The position numbers and the translations under genes were made by a program. Of a stretch of DNA of 44,279 bases, positions 1 to 7,853 are shown one piece after another; positions within the stretch are counted from its first letter, which is position 1; every line of letters begins with the position of its first letter. The notes under the pieces are model-generated. The model had not been told where the DNA came from and made no database searches. It worked only from the letters and a program-made list of their open reading frames with translations. The DNA is from a virus. The DNA lies in the IMG/VR virus record IMGVR_UViG_3300037140_000062, positions 1-44,279 of that record, one strand, 5' to 3'.

Positions 1-1
1 C

Positions 2-133
2 ATGAAAGAGTGCGATGAGTGGTACTCGAATCGCAATCCAGAAACTGCGGTTTTGCCAAGCGTAAGGGTTGAATCACCCAACCAAGCCAAACGCATAATA
101 GATGCCTTTATCGGAACGCATGAGGATAACTGA
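2..133 (+). CDS. Small hypothetical protein or C-terminal end of an upstream gene
   Basis: A reading frame runs from an ATG at base 2 to a TGA at 131-133 (43 codons). It ends three bases before the next start, as expected for a packed phage operon. The product is polar (starts MKECDEWYSN, ends GTHEDN) with no recognisable domain. Because the ATG sits at the window edge, this may be the last part of a longer gene whose start lies to the left. I do not recognise the family. Confidence 0.5.
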   Translation: MKECDEWYSNRNPETAVLPSVRVESPNQAKRIIDAFIGTHEDN

Positions 134-135
134 CT

Positions 136-405
136 ATGGGCCTGGCTCGGGCGCAAATGATGACTGGGGCACAGACCCTGCAACTTGGGACCGTTAAAGG
201 TTGGCAGCTCCAGAAACATGACGGAAGGGAAGTCTGGGTTCATTATCCCGTCGCCGTGTTGATCACGATGCAGGAGTGGATCAAGGCGCTGTGCGGCGAT
301 CACCGGCCGGAGTTCAAACGCTCCTACGTTACCAGCCGCGGGGAAGCGCTGGTAGAGTACCAGTGCAAGAGCTGCGGGCAGGCGGAGACGGTACTCGCCG
401 AGTAG
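136..405 (+). CDS. Hypothetical early phage protein with a C-terminal CxxC
   Basis: This is an 89-residue protein of unknown function. One CxxC pair near the C-terminus (QCKSCGQAE) recalls half of a zinc ribbon, and the rest has no motif I know. Its TAG stop directly abuts the ATG of the dnaB-like gene (TAGATG), so the two are almost certainly cotranscribed and translationally coupled. Internal ATGs at codons 8 and 9 are alternative starts. Position just before the replicative helicase suggests an early or replication-linked accessory role, which is inference from context only. Confidence 0.6.
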   Translation: MGLARAQMMTGAQTLQLGTVKGWQLQKHDGREVWVHYPVAVLITMQEWIKALCGDHRPEFKRSYVTSRGEALVEYQCKSCGQAETVLAE

Positions 406-1845
406 ATGCCCAAGGACGATCAATACCTTGAGCGGCCGCTCCCGGCCAATGTAGATGCGGAACGCCTTCTATTGGGCGCGATCATGCTCACCGACGAGCA
501 CTTCGATGCCGTGTCCCTGATCATCGATCGCGCTTCGTTCAGCCTAGAAAAACACCGCAGAATCTGGGACCGCATGAAGGATCTCCGGGAACGCGGAGAG
601 CGGATCGAGCGCGTGACTCTGATGAACGAGTTGATGCGGCAGGGACAACTTGAGTCAGTGGACGGCGCCGGTTACGTGATCTCTCTCGATGAAGGTCTAC
701 CGGGTTCTCCGAGGCCGGAGTCTTACGCCAGGATCGTTCAGGAGAAGTACGCCCTACGTAGCCTGATCTTCGCCGGCCAAAAGTTGATCGACAGTGCGTA
801 CATCGCGGAGTCTCAACCGGAGGACCTAGTCGCCCAACACACCGAAACCCTACTGAGCATTCAGGAGTCGCGAGCGGCGAAGGACGATGGGGGCAGGACA
901 CCGGAGGAAATCGTCACTCAATTCCCTGGCGGCATAAGCCAATTCCTAGACCCGAGCACGCGGTCTCAGGGCATGCCCACGGGCTTCACAAAGCTCGACG
1001 ACATGACCGGCGGCCTCAAGGAAGGGGAGCTAATCATCATCGCGGGACGACCGGGTCATGGAAAGAGCGCAATAAGTTTGAACATAGCGGAGCATCTTAC
1101 GCTGTCCCCACGGCAGCGCAAGGCGGTTGCCTACTTCTCCCTGGAAATGACGGGAGAAAGCTTACTGAATCGTTTGATCTGCTCGGTGGCGCGGGTGGAC
1201 CAGATGAAGTTCCGGGCCGGCTTTCTAACGAAAGAGGAACGCGAGCGCGTGCAGGCCGCTCTCTTCCGGGTGAATGAATCCCGCCTGAAGATCTACGACC
1301 GGGCCACTATCATGCTGGCGGATATTTGCGCCGCGATCCGTAAGTTAGTAAAGGAAGAGGGCTTACACTTGGCCATCGTTGACTATCTGACTCTGATCGG
1401 TTCGCACCGTCGCCGTGGCTACGAAAATAGAAATCAGGAAATCTCGGAGATGACCAGAACCTTCAAGCTATTGGCATTCGAGTTGGAGATTCCGATCATC
1501 GTCTTGAGCCAACTGTCTCGCGCCTGCGAGACGCGTCCAGGAGACCACCGGCCGATCCTTAGCGACTTGAGGGATTCGGGCAGTGTGGAGCAAGATAGCG
1601 ACATCGTTTTATTCGTTTACCGGGAGGAGTTGTACCAGAGAGACCGCGAGAACTTACGCGGTGTTGCGGAGGTTCTTGTGAGCAAATCCCGTAATGGTCC
1701 CGTGGGCAAGGTCCCCCTTCGTTTCTTGGGGGGATTCATTCGCTTCGAGAACCGCAGCGATGAAGTCTCCGCCGAGGAAGGCTCACCGGCTCCGGAGCCG
1801 AACACCAAGAGACGCCGTAAAAGGAAGGATATCGATGGCAACTAA
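406..1845 (+). CDS. dnaB: Replicative DNA helicase, DnaB family
   Basis: A 479-residue hexameric 5'-3' helicase that unwinds the replication fork. An N-terminal DnaB domain (about residues 11-115, starting LPANVDAERLLLGAIM) precedes a RecA-like ATPase core. Visible motifs are Walker A GRPGHGKS (214-221), FSLEM (244-248), a Walker B strand IVDYL (324-328), the LSQLSR motif (367-372) and the arginine-finger segment SKSRNGP near 427-432. Length matches the family (about 450-480), so it looks intact. No intein is seen. The last 11 bases overlap the start of the helicase-methyltransferase gene. A phage-encoded DnaB implies partly self-sufficient replication; no primase or polymerase is visible in this window. 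Confidence 0.95.
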   Translation: MPKDDQYLERPLPANVDAERLLLGAIMLTDEHFDAVSLIIDRASFSLEKHRRIWDRMKDLRERGERIERVTLMNELMRQGQLESVDGAGYVISLDEGLPGSPRPESYARIVQEKYALRSLIFAGQKLIDSAYIAESQPEDLVAQHTETLLSIQESRAAKDDGGRTPEEIVTQFPGGISQFLDPSTRSQGMPTGFTKLDDMTGGLKEGELIIIAGRPGHGKSAISLNIAEHLTLSPRQRKAVAYFSLEMTGESLLNRLICSVARVDQMKFRAGFLTKEERERVQAALFRVNESRLKIYDRATIMLADICAAIRKLVKEEGLHLAIVDYLTLIGSHRRRGYENRNQEISEMTRTFKLLAFELEIPIIVLSQLSRACETRPGDHRPILSDLRDSGSVEQDSDIVLFVYREELYQRDRENLRGVAEVLVSKSRNGPVGKVPLRFLGGFIRFENRSDEVSAEEGSPAPEPNTKRRRKRKDIDGN

Positions 1846-4243
1846 AAATCCAGTTCTGGACTCGCCACAGTTCATACCAGGACCAGACTCCCCGGCGTGG
1901 CTCGCGGCCATGGGGGATGCGGATATCATTGCCGAAAAATATCTCAACTACCAAAAGTATCTTGATGGCAAGCGCGTCAAGCACGAAGCGGCCGGCTTCC
2001 CGAATGCGCGATCCATAGAGCTAAACCCGAAGCTGTTCGACTGGCAACGAGATCTTGTTCATTGGGCGTTACGCGTTGGACGAGCGGATCATTGGTGTGA
2101 CTGCGGTCTCGGCAAGACCTTTCTCCAATTGGAATGGGGGCGCGTTGTACACGAGCAAACAAACAAAGATGGTCTGATATTAACCCCGCTAGCGGTTGCC
2201 AAGCAGACCAAGAGGGAGGGTGAGAAGTTCGATATCGGGGTTACGGTCTGCAAATCACAGGCTGACGTAAAACGGGGCATCAACGTAGCGAACTACGAAC
2301 GGTTGGACAAGTTCGACCCAGACAAGTTCGGATTCATTGTGTGTGATGAATCGAGCATCCTCAAGGCGTATGACGGGTCGACGCGCCAGCAGATAACCGA
2401 TTTTGCGGCCAAGATTCCGTACCGACTCGGAGCTTCCGCGACTCCAGCGCCAAATGATTTTATGGAACTGGGGACGCAATCGGAGTTTGTGGGCTCACTC
2501 AGTCGCGCGGAAATGCTCGCGATGTTCTTCGTTCACGACGGCGGAGAGACATCTAAGTGGAGACTGAAGAAGCACGCCGAAGATGAGTTCTGGAAGTGGA
2601 TCAGTTCATGGGCCGTCTATGTTCGCAAACCTTCTGATCTTGGATATTCCGACGAAGGTTTCGTTTTGCCGCCGATGGAGTTACACCATCACCTAGTCGA
2701 ATCAAAGATAGCCGTCGGGGATTTGTTCACGGTCGAAGCAAAGACGCTTCAGGATCGGCGCGCCGCCCGCAAGGATAGCATGGATCAGCGACTAGAAGTT
2801 GCCGCTAATCTCGCGTGCTCGAACGATGAGGCGTGGGTGGTGTGGGTGGGTCTGAACCACGAAAGCGAAGTGCTTTCCAGGTCCATTCGCGGAGCCGTTG
2901 AAATTACCGGCTCAATGCCGATTGAAGCCAAAGAGGAGGCTCTCGAAGCGTTCTCTAGCGGACAGGCGCGCGTAGCGGTCACCAAGGGATCGATTGCCGG
3001 GTTCGGGCTCAACTGGCAGCACTGCCGCAACATGGTTACCTTCCCGGATGATTCCTACGAGAGGTACTACCAACAATCCCGGCGCTGTTGGCGATTCGGG
3101 CAGACCCGAACCGTCCACAATCACATCATTGCATCGCAGGCCGAAGGATCGGTAGTCAAGAATATAGAGCGCAAAGAGGCCGATGCGAACGTGATGGCTG
3201 AGCGAATCTCGGAGCACATGAAGGATCTAATGAGATCCGAAGTAGTTGGAGTACGCCAAGGTGGAAGGGTTGCGGAATCGGATACCAAGAATGGGGGTGG
3301 GTGGAGGACGGTGCTGGGGGACGCAGTTCCTGCGCTTTGGGTTGAGCCAGATAATAGCATTGATTACTCTATTTTTTCACCGCCATTCGCATCGTTGTAC
3401 ACGTACTCAGACTCAATTGCGGACATGGGTAATTGCCGGACACACGAGGAATTCTTTGAGCACTTGCGTTTTCTGGCCCCGGAATTACTGCGTGTTTTGA
3501 AACCCGGACGACTCCTTAGTTTTCACTGTATGAACCTGCCGAAATCCAAGGAGCGCGATGGGGTGATCGGCTTGACGGATTTTAGGGGACAACTTATTAG
3601 ATTGTTTGAAAACGCAGGTTTCGTGTACCACTCTGAAGTTTGCATTTGGAAAAACCCCGTCACGGCGATGCAACGTACCAAAGCCATCGGGCTGTTGTAC
3701 AAACAACTTCGCAAGGATTCCGCTCTTTCGCGACAGGGAATACCAGATTACCTTGTGACAATGCGCAAGCCAGGGGTCAACACCTCGCCGGTGACTAAAG
3801 TTGCTCCGCCAGTAGGCTCGACCAAGACCCACGGTCACAAGATCGCACCGAATGAATTCGCGGTCGGGGAGTGGCAGAACTATGCGAGCCCAGTATGGAT
3901 GGATATCAACCCATCGGATACGCTCCAAAAGGAATCAGCGCGGGAGCAGGAGGATGAGCGGCATATCTGCCCGCTGCAACTTGAAGTCATCCGGCGCGCG
4001 ATTCGGCTCTGGACAAATCCTAATGATGTAGTCCTTTCGCCATTTATGGGGATCGGCAGCGAGGGCTATGTGGCGATCCAGATGCAGCGTCGGTTCCTGG
4101 GCGTGGAACTGAAGCGGAGTTATTGGCAACAGGCGGTCGCTAACTTAAAGGCCGCACATCTGGTATCGGCTAGCTTGTTCGACGGGATCGAAGAACTTCC
4201 CGAGGAGGACGACATCTTCGAGTCCGAGGATGCCGGGATTTAA
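1835..4243 (+). CDS. SNF2-type DNA helicase fused to a beta-class DNA methyltransferase
   Basis: An 802-residue two-domain protein. The N-terminal half is a superfamily 2 helicase: CGLGKT (motif I, 90-95), DESS (motif II, 171-174), SATP (motif III, 201-204), and a motif V/VI region GFGLNW...QQSRRCWRFGQ. The C-terminal half is an amino-methyltransferase with SPPF (515-518, catalytic motif IV) before SPFMGIGS (735-742, SAM-binding motif I), the beta-class order. It probably methylates adenine N6 or cytosine N4; the base is not decided by sequence. The start at 1835 is chosen because AAGGAAGG lies just upstream and it overlaps the dnaB stop; the frame is open further upstream to 1694 but that lies inside dnaB. 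No nuclease motif was noticed, so an anti-restriction or replication-linked role is more likely than restriction (inference). Confidence 0.9.
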   Translation: MATKNPVLDSPQFIPGPDSPAWLAAMGDADIIAEKYLNYQKYLDGKRVKHEAAGFPNARSIELNPKLFDWQRDLVHWALRVGRADHWCDCGLGKTFLQLEWGRVVHEQTNKDGLILTPLAVAKQTKREGEKFDIGVTVCKSQADVKRGINVANYERLDKFDPDKFGFIVCDESSILKAYDGSTRQQITDFAAKIPYRLGASATPAPNDFMELGTQSEFVGSLSRAEMLAMFFVHDGGETSKWRLKKHAEDEFWKWISSWAVYVRKPSDLGYSDEGFVLPPMELHHHLVESKIAVGDLFTVEAKTLQDRRAARKDSMDQRLEVAANLACSNDEAWVVWVGLNHESEVLSRSIRGAVEITGSMPIEAKEEALEAFSSGQARVAVTKGSIAGFGLNWQHCRNMVTFPDDSYERYYQQSRRCWRFGQTRTVHNHIIASQAEGSVVKNIERKEADANVMAERISEHMKDLMRSEVVGVRQGGRVAESDTKNGGGWRTVLGDAVPALWVEPDNSIDYSIFSPPFASLYTYSDSIADMGNCRTHEEFFEHLRFLAPELLRVLKPGRLLSFHCMNLPKSKERDGVIGLTDFRGQLIRLFENAGFVYHSEVCIWKNPVTAMQRTKAIGLLYKQLRKDSALSRQGIPDYLVTMRKPGVNTSPVTKVAPPVGSTKTHGHKIAPNEFAVGEWQNYASPVWMDINPSDTLQKESAREQEDERHICPLQLEVIRRAIRLWTNPNDVVLSPFMGIGSEGYVAIQMQRRFLGVELKRSYWQQAVANLKAAHLVSASLFDGIEELPEEDDIFESEDAGI
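1849..1862 (+). repeat. Dispersed palindrome copy (TCCAGTTCTGGACT)
   Basis: One of about 13 copies of the CAGTCCAG-NN-CTGGACTG family. It lies 14 bases inside the helicase-methyltransferase gene, read as N-P-V-L-D in that frame. The left arm is shortened to TCCAG, and the TT spacer reads in the direction of transcription. Confidence 0.7.
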
Positions 4244-4277
4244 GTTGACTAAAACTCCTGGATGTAATACGATTAAA

Positions 4278-4291
4278 TCCAATTCTGGACT
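4278..4291 (+). repeat. Dispersed palindrome copy (TCCAATTCTGGACT) over a translation start region
   Basis: Variant with one changed base in the left arm. It lies in the 52-base gap between the methyltransferase stop and the ATG at 4296, ending 4 bases before that ATG. It occupies the place where a Shine-Dalgarno sequence would be expected, and no good one is visible. A protein bound here, or a hairpin formed here, could affect translation of the downstream gene (inference). Confidence 0.65.
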
Positions 4292-4295
4292 ACGC

Positions 4296-4544
4296 ATGGA
4301 ACACACCCGCCGCACATTCTTCGCTACGCTGTTTGCGTCGCTGCTGACCAAACCGTTACTGCCCCCGAAGCTGTGGATCTGGAAACCACGAAGTCTGGGC
4401 ATAACCGCTATGGCCCAGGGCGAGACTATGTTCTGGATTGGCAACGCCGGGATGTACGAGTGGAGGCCTAACGACGTCCAGATGCTCCTGATGAAGGCCC
4501 AGATCAACCGCTCCATGGCAGAGATGAGGCGCTTGCTGGCATGA
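4296..4544 (+). CDS. Small protein with twin-arginine-like N-terminus
   Basis: An 82-residue protein of unknown function. The start at 4296 is preferred over an upstream in-frame ATG at 4230 because the latter lies inside the methyltransferase gene. The N-terminus MEHTRRTFFATLFASLL resembles a Tat signal (RR-x-F-F followed by a short hydrophobic stretch), while the C-terminal part (GMYEWRPNDVQ onward) is amphipathic and basic. Small phage proteins with Tat-like N-termini occur, but I cannot name this family. Its stop overlaps the next start by ATGA. The palindrome copy at 4278-4291 sits directly in front of it. Confidence 0.65.
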   Translation: MEHTRRTFFATLFASLLTKPLLPPKLWIWKPRSLGITAMAQGETMFWIGNAGMYEWRPNDVQMLLMKAQINRSMAEMRRLLA

Positions 4545-4822
4545 CCAGTCCCGCCCTACAACGCAAGATGCTTGCACTCCTAGAAGAGGCCCGCCGCGAG
4601 GTGGAGAGCGGAACCCTGGAGAGCCTGGCTGTAATCGGCCGCAAACCGGCAACGACCCAGTACCTGAGTCTGTTCGTCCATGAATTCGGCGCCGATATTT
4701 GTGGACTATTCGGGTTCTTGATGGTGTGCCTGCAGAAATCGGTTGAGATCCAAAAGGACGTCGAGCAAGTCGAAGAGCCGGAGTCGCATCCTGCTGCCAC
4801 AAGAACGAGGGTTGTCCATTGA
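4541..4822 (+). CDS. Hypothetical protein with one hydrophobic segment
   Basis: A 93-residue protein starting in an ATGA overlap with the previous stop. The N-terminal half is helical and charged (LQRKMLALLEEARREVESG). A hydrophobic stretch around residues 53-66 (ADICGLFGFLMVCL) could be a membrane segment or a buried helix. An acidic tail follows. There is no recognised domain. Gene overlaps on both sides place it firmly in the early operon. Confidence 0.6.
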   Translation: MTSPALQRKMLALLEEARREVESGTLESLAVIGRKPATTQYLSLFVHEFGADICGLFGFLMVCLQKSVEIQKDVEQVEEPESHPAATRTRVVH

Positions 4823-5262
4823 AAACTACAGTCGCAGGACGAGATATCGAATACGGCGTCGACGAGAAGACCGGAATCTTCGGAGCCACCTGGAACGGAG
4901 AGGCGTATTCACACGCCACGCTCGCCGGACTCAAGGGTCAACTGGAGCGCCAGATCAAAAAGAAGCCGGTGAATATCCCCGTCATCCAGATCGAGGATGA
5001 CTACCGCGAGGCCATCACGATTGAGCATGGGTTCATCGTCGGGAAGCATTCTGGGAACGGAAATCTGATGGTCAAGTGGGGAGACAATCCAGTCGAACAA
5101 ATCCGACACTATCGCGGCAAGGTGCTGGCGGCCAACACGGACATAAAGACGCTCAAGGCATTGCATGCGGCCAGGAAGAAAGCCGACAATGCCTACAACA
5201 AGTTCGTGGAAGACAACGCTTTTGATCAGAGCAAGTTCAAGCAACTCATCGGGGAGGAATAG
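4819..5262 (+). CDS. Hypothetical early protein (TTG start)
   Basis: A 147-residue protein beginning at a TTG that overlaps the previous stop (TTGA). It opens with a small beta-rich segment (KTTVAGRDIEYGVDEKTGIFGA) reminiscent of compact nucleic-acid-associated folds, followed by a charged helical C-terminus rich in Lys and Glu. I recognise no family. Its own TAG stop shares a base with the GTG start of the next gene. Only operon position supports an early-gene role. Confidence 0.6.
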   Translation: MKTTVAGRDIEYGVDEKTGIFGATWNGEAYSHATLAGLKGQLERQIKKKPVNIPVIQIEDDYREAITIEHGFIVGKHSGNGNLMVKWGDNPVEQIRHYRGKVLAANTDIKTLKALHAARKKADNAYNKFVEDNAFDQSKFKQLIGEE

Positions 5263-5531
5263 TGGATAACTTCAACGTCAGCATGGTTTTGCTCAGTAAC
5301 AGCGCCAGCAGCTTTGTGATAAACCTTCAGGGGGTCGAAGCCGAGAACCCCATCGAAGCCGGCCAGAAGGCGATCCTCCACGTGCTGCAGAACGGCGCTA
5401 TGGTGATCCCTTCGGCCGGCATGCAGCCGATCCACATCAAACCGTGCGGCGCCATACCGTTCGATATCGTCAAGGCCAACCTCGTGAGCGTTGCAAGCGC
5501 TATGCCGAGTAAGGGAGGGTTGGTTATATGA
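5262..5531 (+). CDS. Hypothetical protein (GTG start)
   Basis: An 89-residue protein using a GTG that shares one base with the preceding stop (TAGTG). The sequence looks like a compact alpha/beta domain (FVINLQGVEAENPIEAGQKA is a plausible strand-turn-helix). No motif or family is recognised. It ends in an ATGA overlap with the following gene. Confidence 0.6.
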   Translation: MDNFNVSMVLLSNSASSFVINLQGVEAENPIEAGQKAILHVLQNGAMVIPSAGMQPIHIKPCGAIPFDIVKANLVSVASAMPSKGGLVI

Positions 5532-6217
5532 TTCCAAGTTTGAACGTAGCGGAAAATGAACTGCTGGCTACGATGCTACGGGGTAACCGTAAGATCGAAC
5601 TGGCTGTCCCCGACACACTGGAACCGAAGGAGGTAATTAGTGCGGTGCGGTCGTGTTGTAGCATGTTGCAGAAATCCGAGCGTGTACAGGGTAAGTTACT
5701 GGCAGTGCTCGGCCGCCTGATGGTGCTGGCCCGGAACAACGATCTCGTGTGGACTGAGTCCGGGTATAAGTCCTACGGGGAGTTCGTGAAGAAGGAGTTG
5801 GAAGTAAAACTTGGAAGATCCCGCTCATCGCTCTACGAGGCCAAGAAGATTATTGAAACTTTCCCAGATCTGGACTTGAACACCTACGGGAAGATTCCAA
5901 CCGCGAGCCTCTTGCTGGCCGCTAAGTGCAACCCGACCGGCGCCCAGAGAGTCAAAATGCTGGAGCGAGCGGCCGGAGAGGGGGCGGACGCCTTCAAGGA
6001 ATGGGTGGTCGAGAAAGGATACTTGGGCTCTAAAGAGGACAACACTGGGGCCACGCTGATATTGAGCGGATCGCTTTCGAAGATCAAGGAGCTGCGGCGA
6101 TTTCTGGCGCGTGAGGACGTGCGCAAGCATGTTGGCAGCGAGGACCCGCTGGAGATTATTTTGGCGGCAACGCAGGAGGTGGATGCGGAATGGGCAGATG
6201 GGGCGGCCAAAGCTTAA
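5528..6217 (+). CDS. Hypothetical, possibly DNA-binding, helical protein
   Basis: A 229-residue protein starting in an ATGA overlap. It is mostly helical. The central part (about 60-110) contains a segment with a GRSRSSLYEAKKII stretch that could form a helix-turn-helix, like those in ParB-type or plasmid replication accessory proteins. A second half with SLLLAAKCNPTGAQRVKML would fit a further helical repeat. A regulatory or partition-like role is a guess. The stop at 6215-6217 shares a base with the DUF3800 gene start (TAATG). Confidence 0.6.
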   Translation: MIPSLNVAENELLATMLRGNRKIELAVPDTLEPKEVISAVRSCCSMLQKSERVQGKLLAVLGRLMVLARNNDLVWTESGYKSYGEFVKKELEVKLGRSRSSLYEAKKIIETFPDLDLNTYGKIPTASLLLAAKCNPTGAQRVKMLERAAGEGADAFKEWVVEKGYLGSKEDNTGATLILSGSLSKIKELRRFLAREDVRKHVGSEDPLEIILAATQEVDAEWADGAAKA

Positions 6218-7164
6218 TGGAAACTCTGGCAAATATATACTCGCCTAATACAAGCCTAGATGCTAGGCTTGGGGTACAAAGCTACGCCGAGGAGATTTGG
6301 TTCTTGCTACACCATTCTGAGGACACTGCACGCCGTACCCTAACCGTCACGTCCTACATGGATGACAGTGGTACCGACGACAATTCAAACATCGCGTTCA
6401 TCGGTGGAACCTTGATGAATCGCTCAGGGTTCTTGTCTTTTGAGGGGTACTGGAACCGCATATTACATGACTACCGGCTCGACTCAATCCACATGACGGA
6501 TTTTGTCCGACCATACGGTCGGCACATCGGGATGGGGCAGGAGATGAAGTTGTCACTGTTCTCCGATGTCACCAAGCAGATAAATGACCATAAGATTTAT
6601 AGCGTGGCCATCGGCGTCGCACAAGCGGACTACCGCTCACTTCTCTCTCAGCATGTCCATCGGCGATTGATTGGGCCTTACGGGTTGGCATTCCTATCGG
6701 CGGGGGTTCTGAATGGATGCGCGGCCGAATGGAGTGAGTACCGGGGAACGATTGCCTATTTGGTTGATCGGGGTCATTTCGAGGATCAAATTTTGGGGGC
6801 GCATGGCCTGCTCGTAGATATCGAAAAGAAGCTAGACAAGAAAGATGAACCTGCCGTGCACACTGGGGCCATCGCATTCGACACGGATGATAACAATGTG
6901 GCTATACAGGCAGCCGACGTGATCGCGTGGGCCTCCAGAAGAAACGAGGAGCCAGGAGGCTTGTCTGGCGAATTCGATCCGCTGCGCGGTATTTTTGAAG
7001 ATCAGTACACTCCTGACGGCAGACCGACAAGGCCACACTTCGGAATGGTGGTGGGGCGCGAATGGGTGGAGCGCTTCGCTGCCGACGTGAATAGATGGAT
7101 CGACAATAATGGAGAGATGCCGTCTTGCATATCCTCCCTAGAGCGGAGATTGGAACTCGAGTGA
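6217..7164 (+). CDS. DUF3800 family protein
   Basis: A 315-residue protein whose core shows the DUF3800 pattern: an acidic start motif YMDDSGTDD (about 47-54), a central His/Asp-containing region (DSIHMTDFVRPYGRH), and a late QAADVIAWA motif around 231-239. The family is thought to have an RNase H-like fold and is widespread as cargo in mobile elements, but its biochemical role is not settled. The start at 6217 is preferred over the upstream ATG at 6190 because it gives a TAATG overlap. About 45 residues before the acidic motif are extra compared with what I expect. An inverted repeat at 6251-6271 lies in this extension. It may be an acquired accessory (moron) gene. Confidence 0.8.
   Translation: METLANIYSPNTSLDARLGVQSYAEEIWFLLHHSEDTARRTLTVTSYMDDSGTDDNSNIAFIGGTLMNRSGFLSFEGYWNRILHDYRLDSIHMTDFVRPYGRHIGMGQEMKLSLFSDVTKQINDHKIYSVAIGVAQADYRSLLSQHVHRRLIGPYGLAFLSAGVLNGCAAEWSEYRGTIAYLVDRGHFEDQILGAHGLLVDIEKKLDKKDEPAVHTGAIAFDTDDNNVAIQAADVIAWASRRNEEPGGLSGEFDPLRGIFEDQYTPDGRPTRPHFGMVVGREWVERFAADVNRWIDNNGEMPSCISSLERRLELE
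6251..6271. repeat. Perfect inverted repeat, 9-base arms
   Basis: CAAGCCTAG, then ATG, then CTAGGCTTG: perfect 9-base arms around a 3-base loop, early in the DUF3800 gene. No T-run follows on either strand, so it is not an obvious intrinsic terminator. It could be a boundary scar, a protein site or an RNA hairpin. Confidence 0.6.
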
Positions 7165-7562
7165 GGGGCGTGACTCTCGAAGCGAAGTGCCGCGGCGTCC
7201 AGAGAATCGTCAAGATCGAGATCGACATCAAGCGGAACGAAGCCGGCAAGGTCCTAAGCTTTTCGGCCTACGATCCAGTTCTGGACCGGAGATTCATATC
7301 CTGCCCGGATCGTCCGAGCGACGCCGAGCGTGCCCTGAAGAAGCTGCATTCGGATATCTATCATGCGCGGGGAGAGTATGTGTATCAGAAACAAAAGGGG
7401 TTGTGTTTTTTCTGCGGAGTGAAGATGCCGGTCGACCAGTGGGAGGCGGATCACAAAGACTCGCGCGGCGCTCACGGGCGTGACGACTCGCCCTCAAACC
7501 TACAAATCTGCTGTACCGGTTTCAGTGGATGCGACGGCCATCGCCGCAAGCATGGGGGCTAA
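7161..7562 (+). CDS. HNH endonuclease
   Basis: A 133-residue protein using a GTG at 7161 that overlaps the previous stop (GTGA); a TTG at 7125 would add 12 residues and is less likely. The C-terminal half carries a zinc-supported HNH core: CFFC (82-85), EADHKD with the central D97-H98, the N113 position in SPSNLQICC, and CDGHRRKH near the end. The N-terminus is basic and beta-rich. HNH proteins in phages act as homing enzymes, packaging-associated nickases or DNA-repair nucleases. With no terminase beside it, an accessory or homing role is more likely. A palindrome copy falls at 7274-7287. Confidence 0.85.
   Translation: MRGVTLEAKCRGVQRIVKIEIDIKRNEAGKVLSFSAYDPVLDRRFISCPDRPSDAERALKKLHSDIYHARGEYVYQKQKGLCFFCGVKMPVDQWEADHKDSRGAHGRDDSPSNLQICCTGFSGCDGHRRKHGG
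7274..7287 (+). repeat. Dispersed palindrome copy (TCCAGTTCTGGACC)
   Basis: Inside the HNH gene, read as D-P-V-L-D-R, the same codon frame as the copy at 1849. The right arm carries one change at its end. Spacer TT is in the transcription direction. Confidence 0.65.
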
Positions 7563-7573
7563 GGTGAAAGGTT

Positions 7574-7792
7574 ATGAAGATTGGGATTTGTACTAACTTC
7601 AGGTGTCGCTACAAGAACGAAAGCGAGACGGCGATGTGTTCGCTCGCCGATTGCCCACTTACGGAGGATGCGAATGAAAGACAGACCGAAGGATTGGGCG
7701 ACTCAAATGTATCACGAGGGAGCCTGGATCCCACGCCCGGTGGTGGACGAGGGCCGGAAGCGCGGTCAGAGGAAGTTGCGAAGCGTGAATAA
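7574..7792 (+). CDS. Possible small Cys-rich protein
   Basis: A 72-codon frame with an AAGG-containing leader. The first 35 residues look protein-like and contain four cysteines in two CxxxxC pairs (ICTNFRC and MCSLADC), as in a small zinc knuckle. The second half is low in recognisable structure and overlaps another frame starting at 7674 that has its own good ribosome site. Either both genes overlap by about 120 bases, or this frame has been truncated or shifted. Function unknown. Confidence 0.4.
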   Translation: MKIGICTNFRCRYKNESETAMCSLADCPLTEDANERQTEGLGDSNVSRGSLDPTPGGGRGPEARSEEVAKRE

Positions 7793-7853
7793 GGACCGAG
7801 CACTGGCGATGCGATACGGCTTGGCGGCTTACCCGAAGCGGAGGGCGAAGTGA
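7674..7853 (+). CDS. Small basic hypothetical protein
   Basis: A 59-residue basic protein (MKDRPKDWATQMYHEGAW...). The ATG at 7674 lies 6 bases after a GGAGG, the best ribosome site in this interval; the ATG at 7668 is too close to it. Its TGA is overlapped by the GTG of the DUF3310 gene. The high Arg/Lys content could suit nucleic-acid binding, but no family is recognised. Confidence 0.55.
   Translation: MKDRPKDWATQMYHEGAWIPRPVVDEGRKRGQRKLRSVNKDRALAMRYGLAAYPKRRAK

Noticed and set aside
1694-1834. Upstream extension of the helicase-methyltransferase frame
   Set aside because: It lies inside dnaB in another frame, while 1835 has a strong ribosome site and a typical short overlap.
5863-5877. 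CCCAGATCTGGACTT, similar to the dispersed palindrome
   Set aside because: It keeps only CCAG-AT-CTGG with a mismatched left edge; too short to separate from chance.
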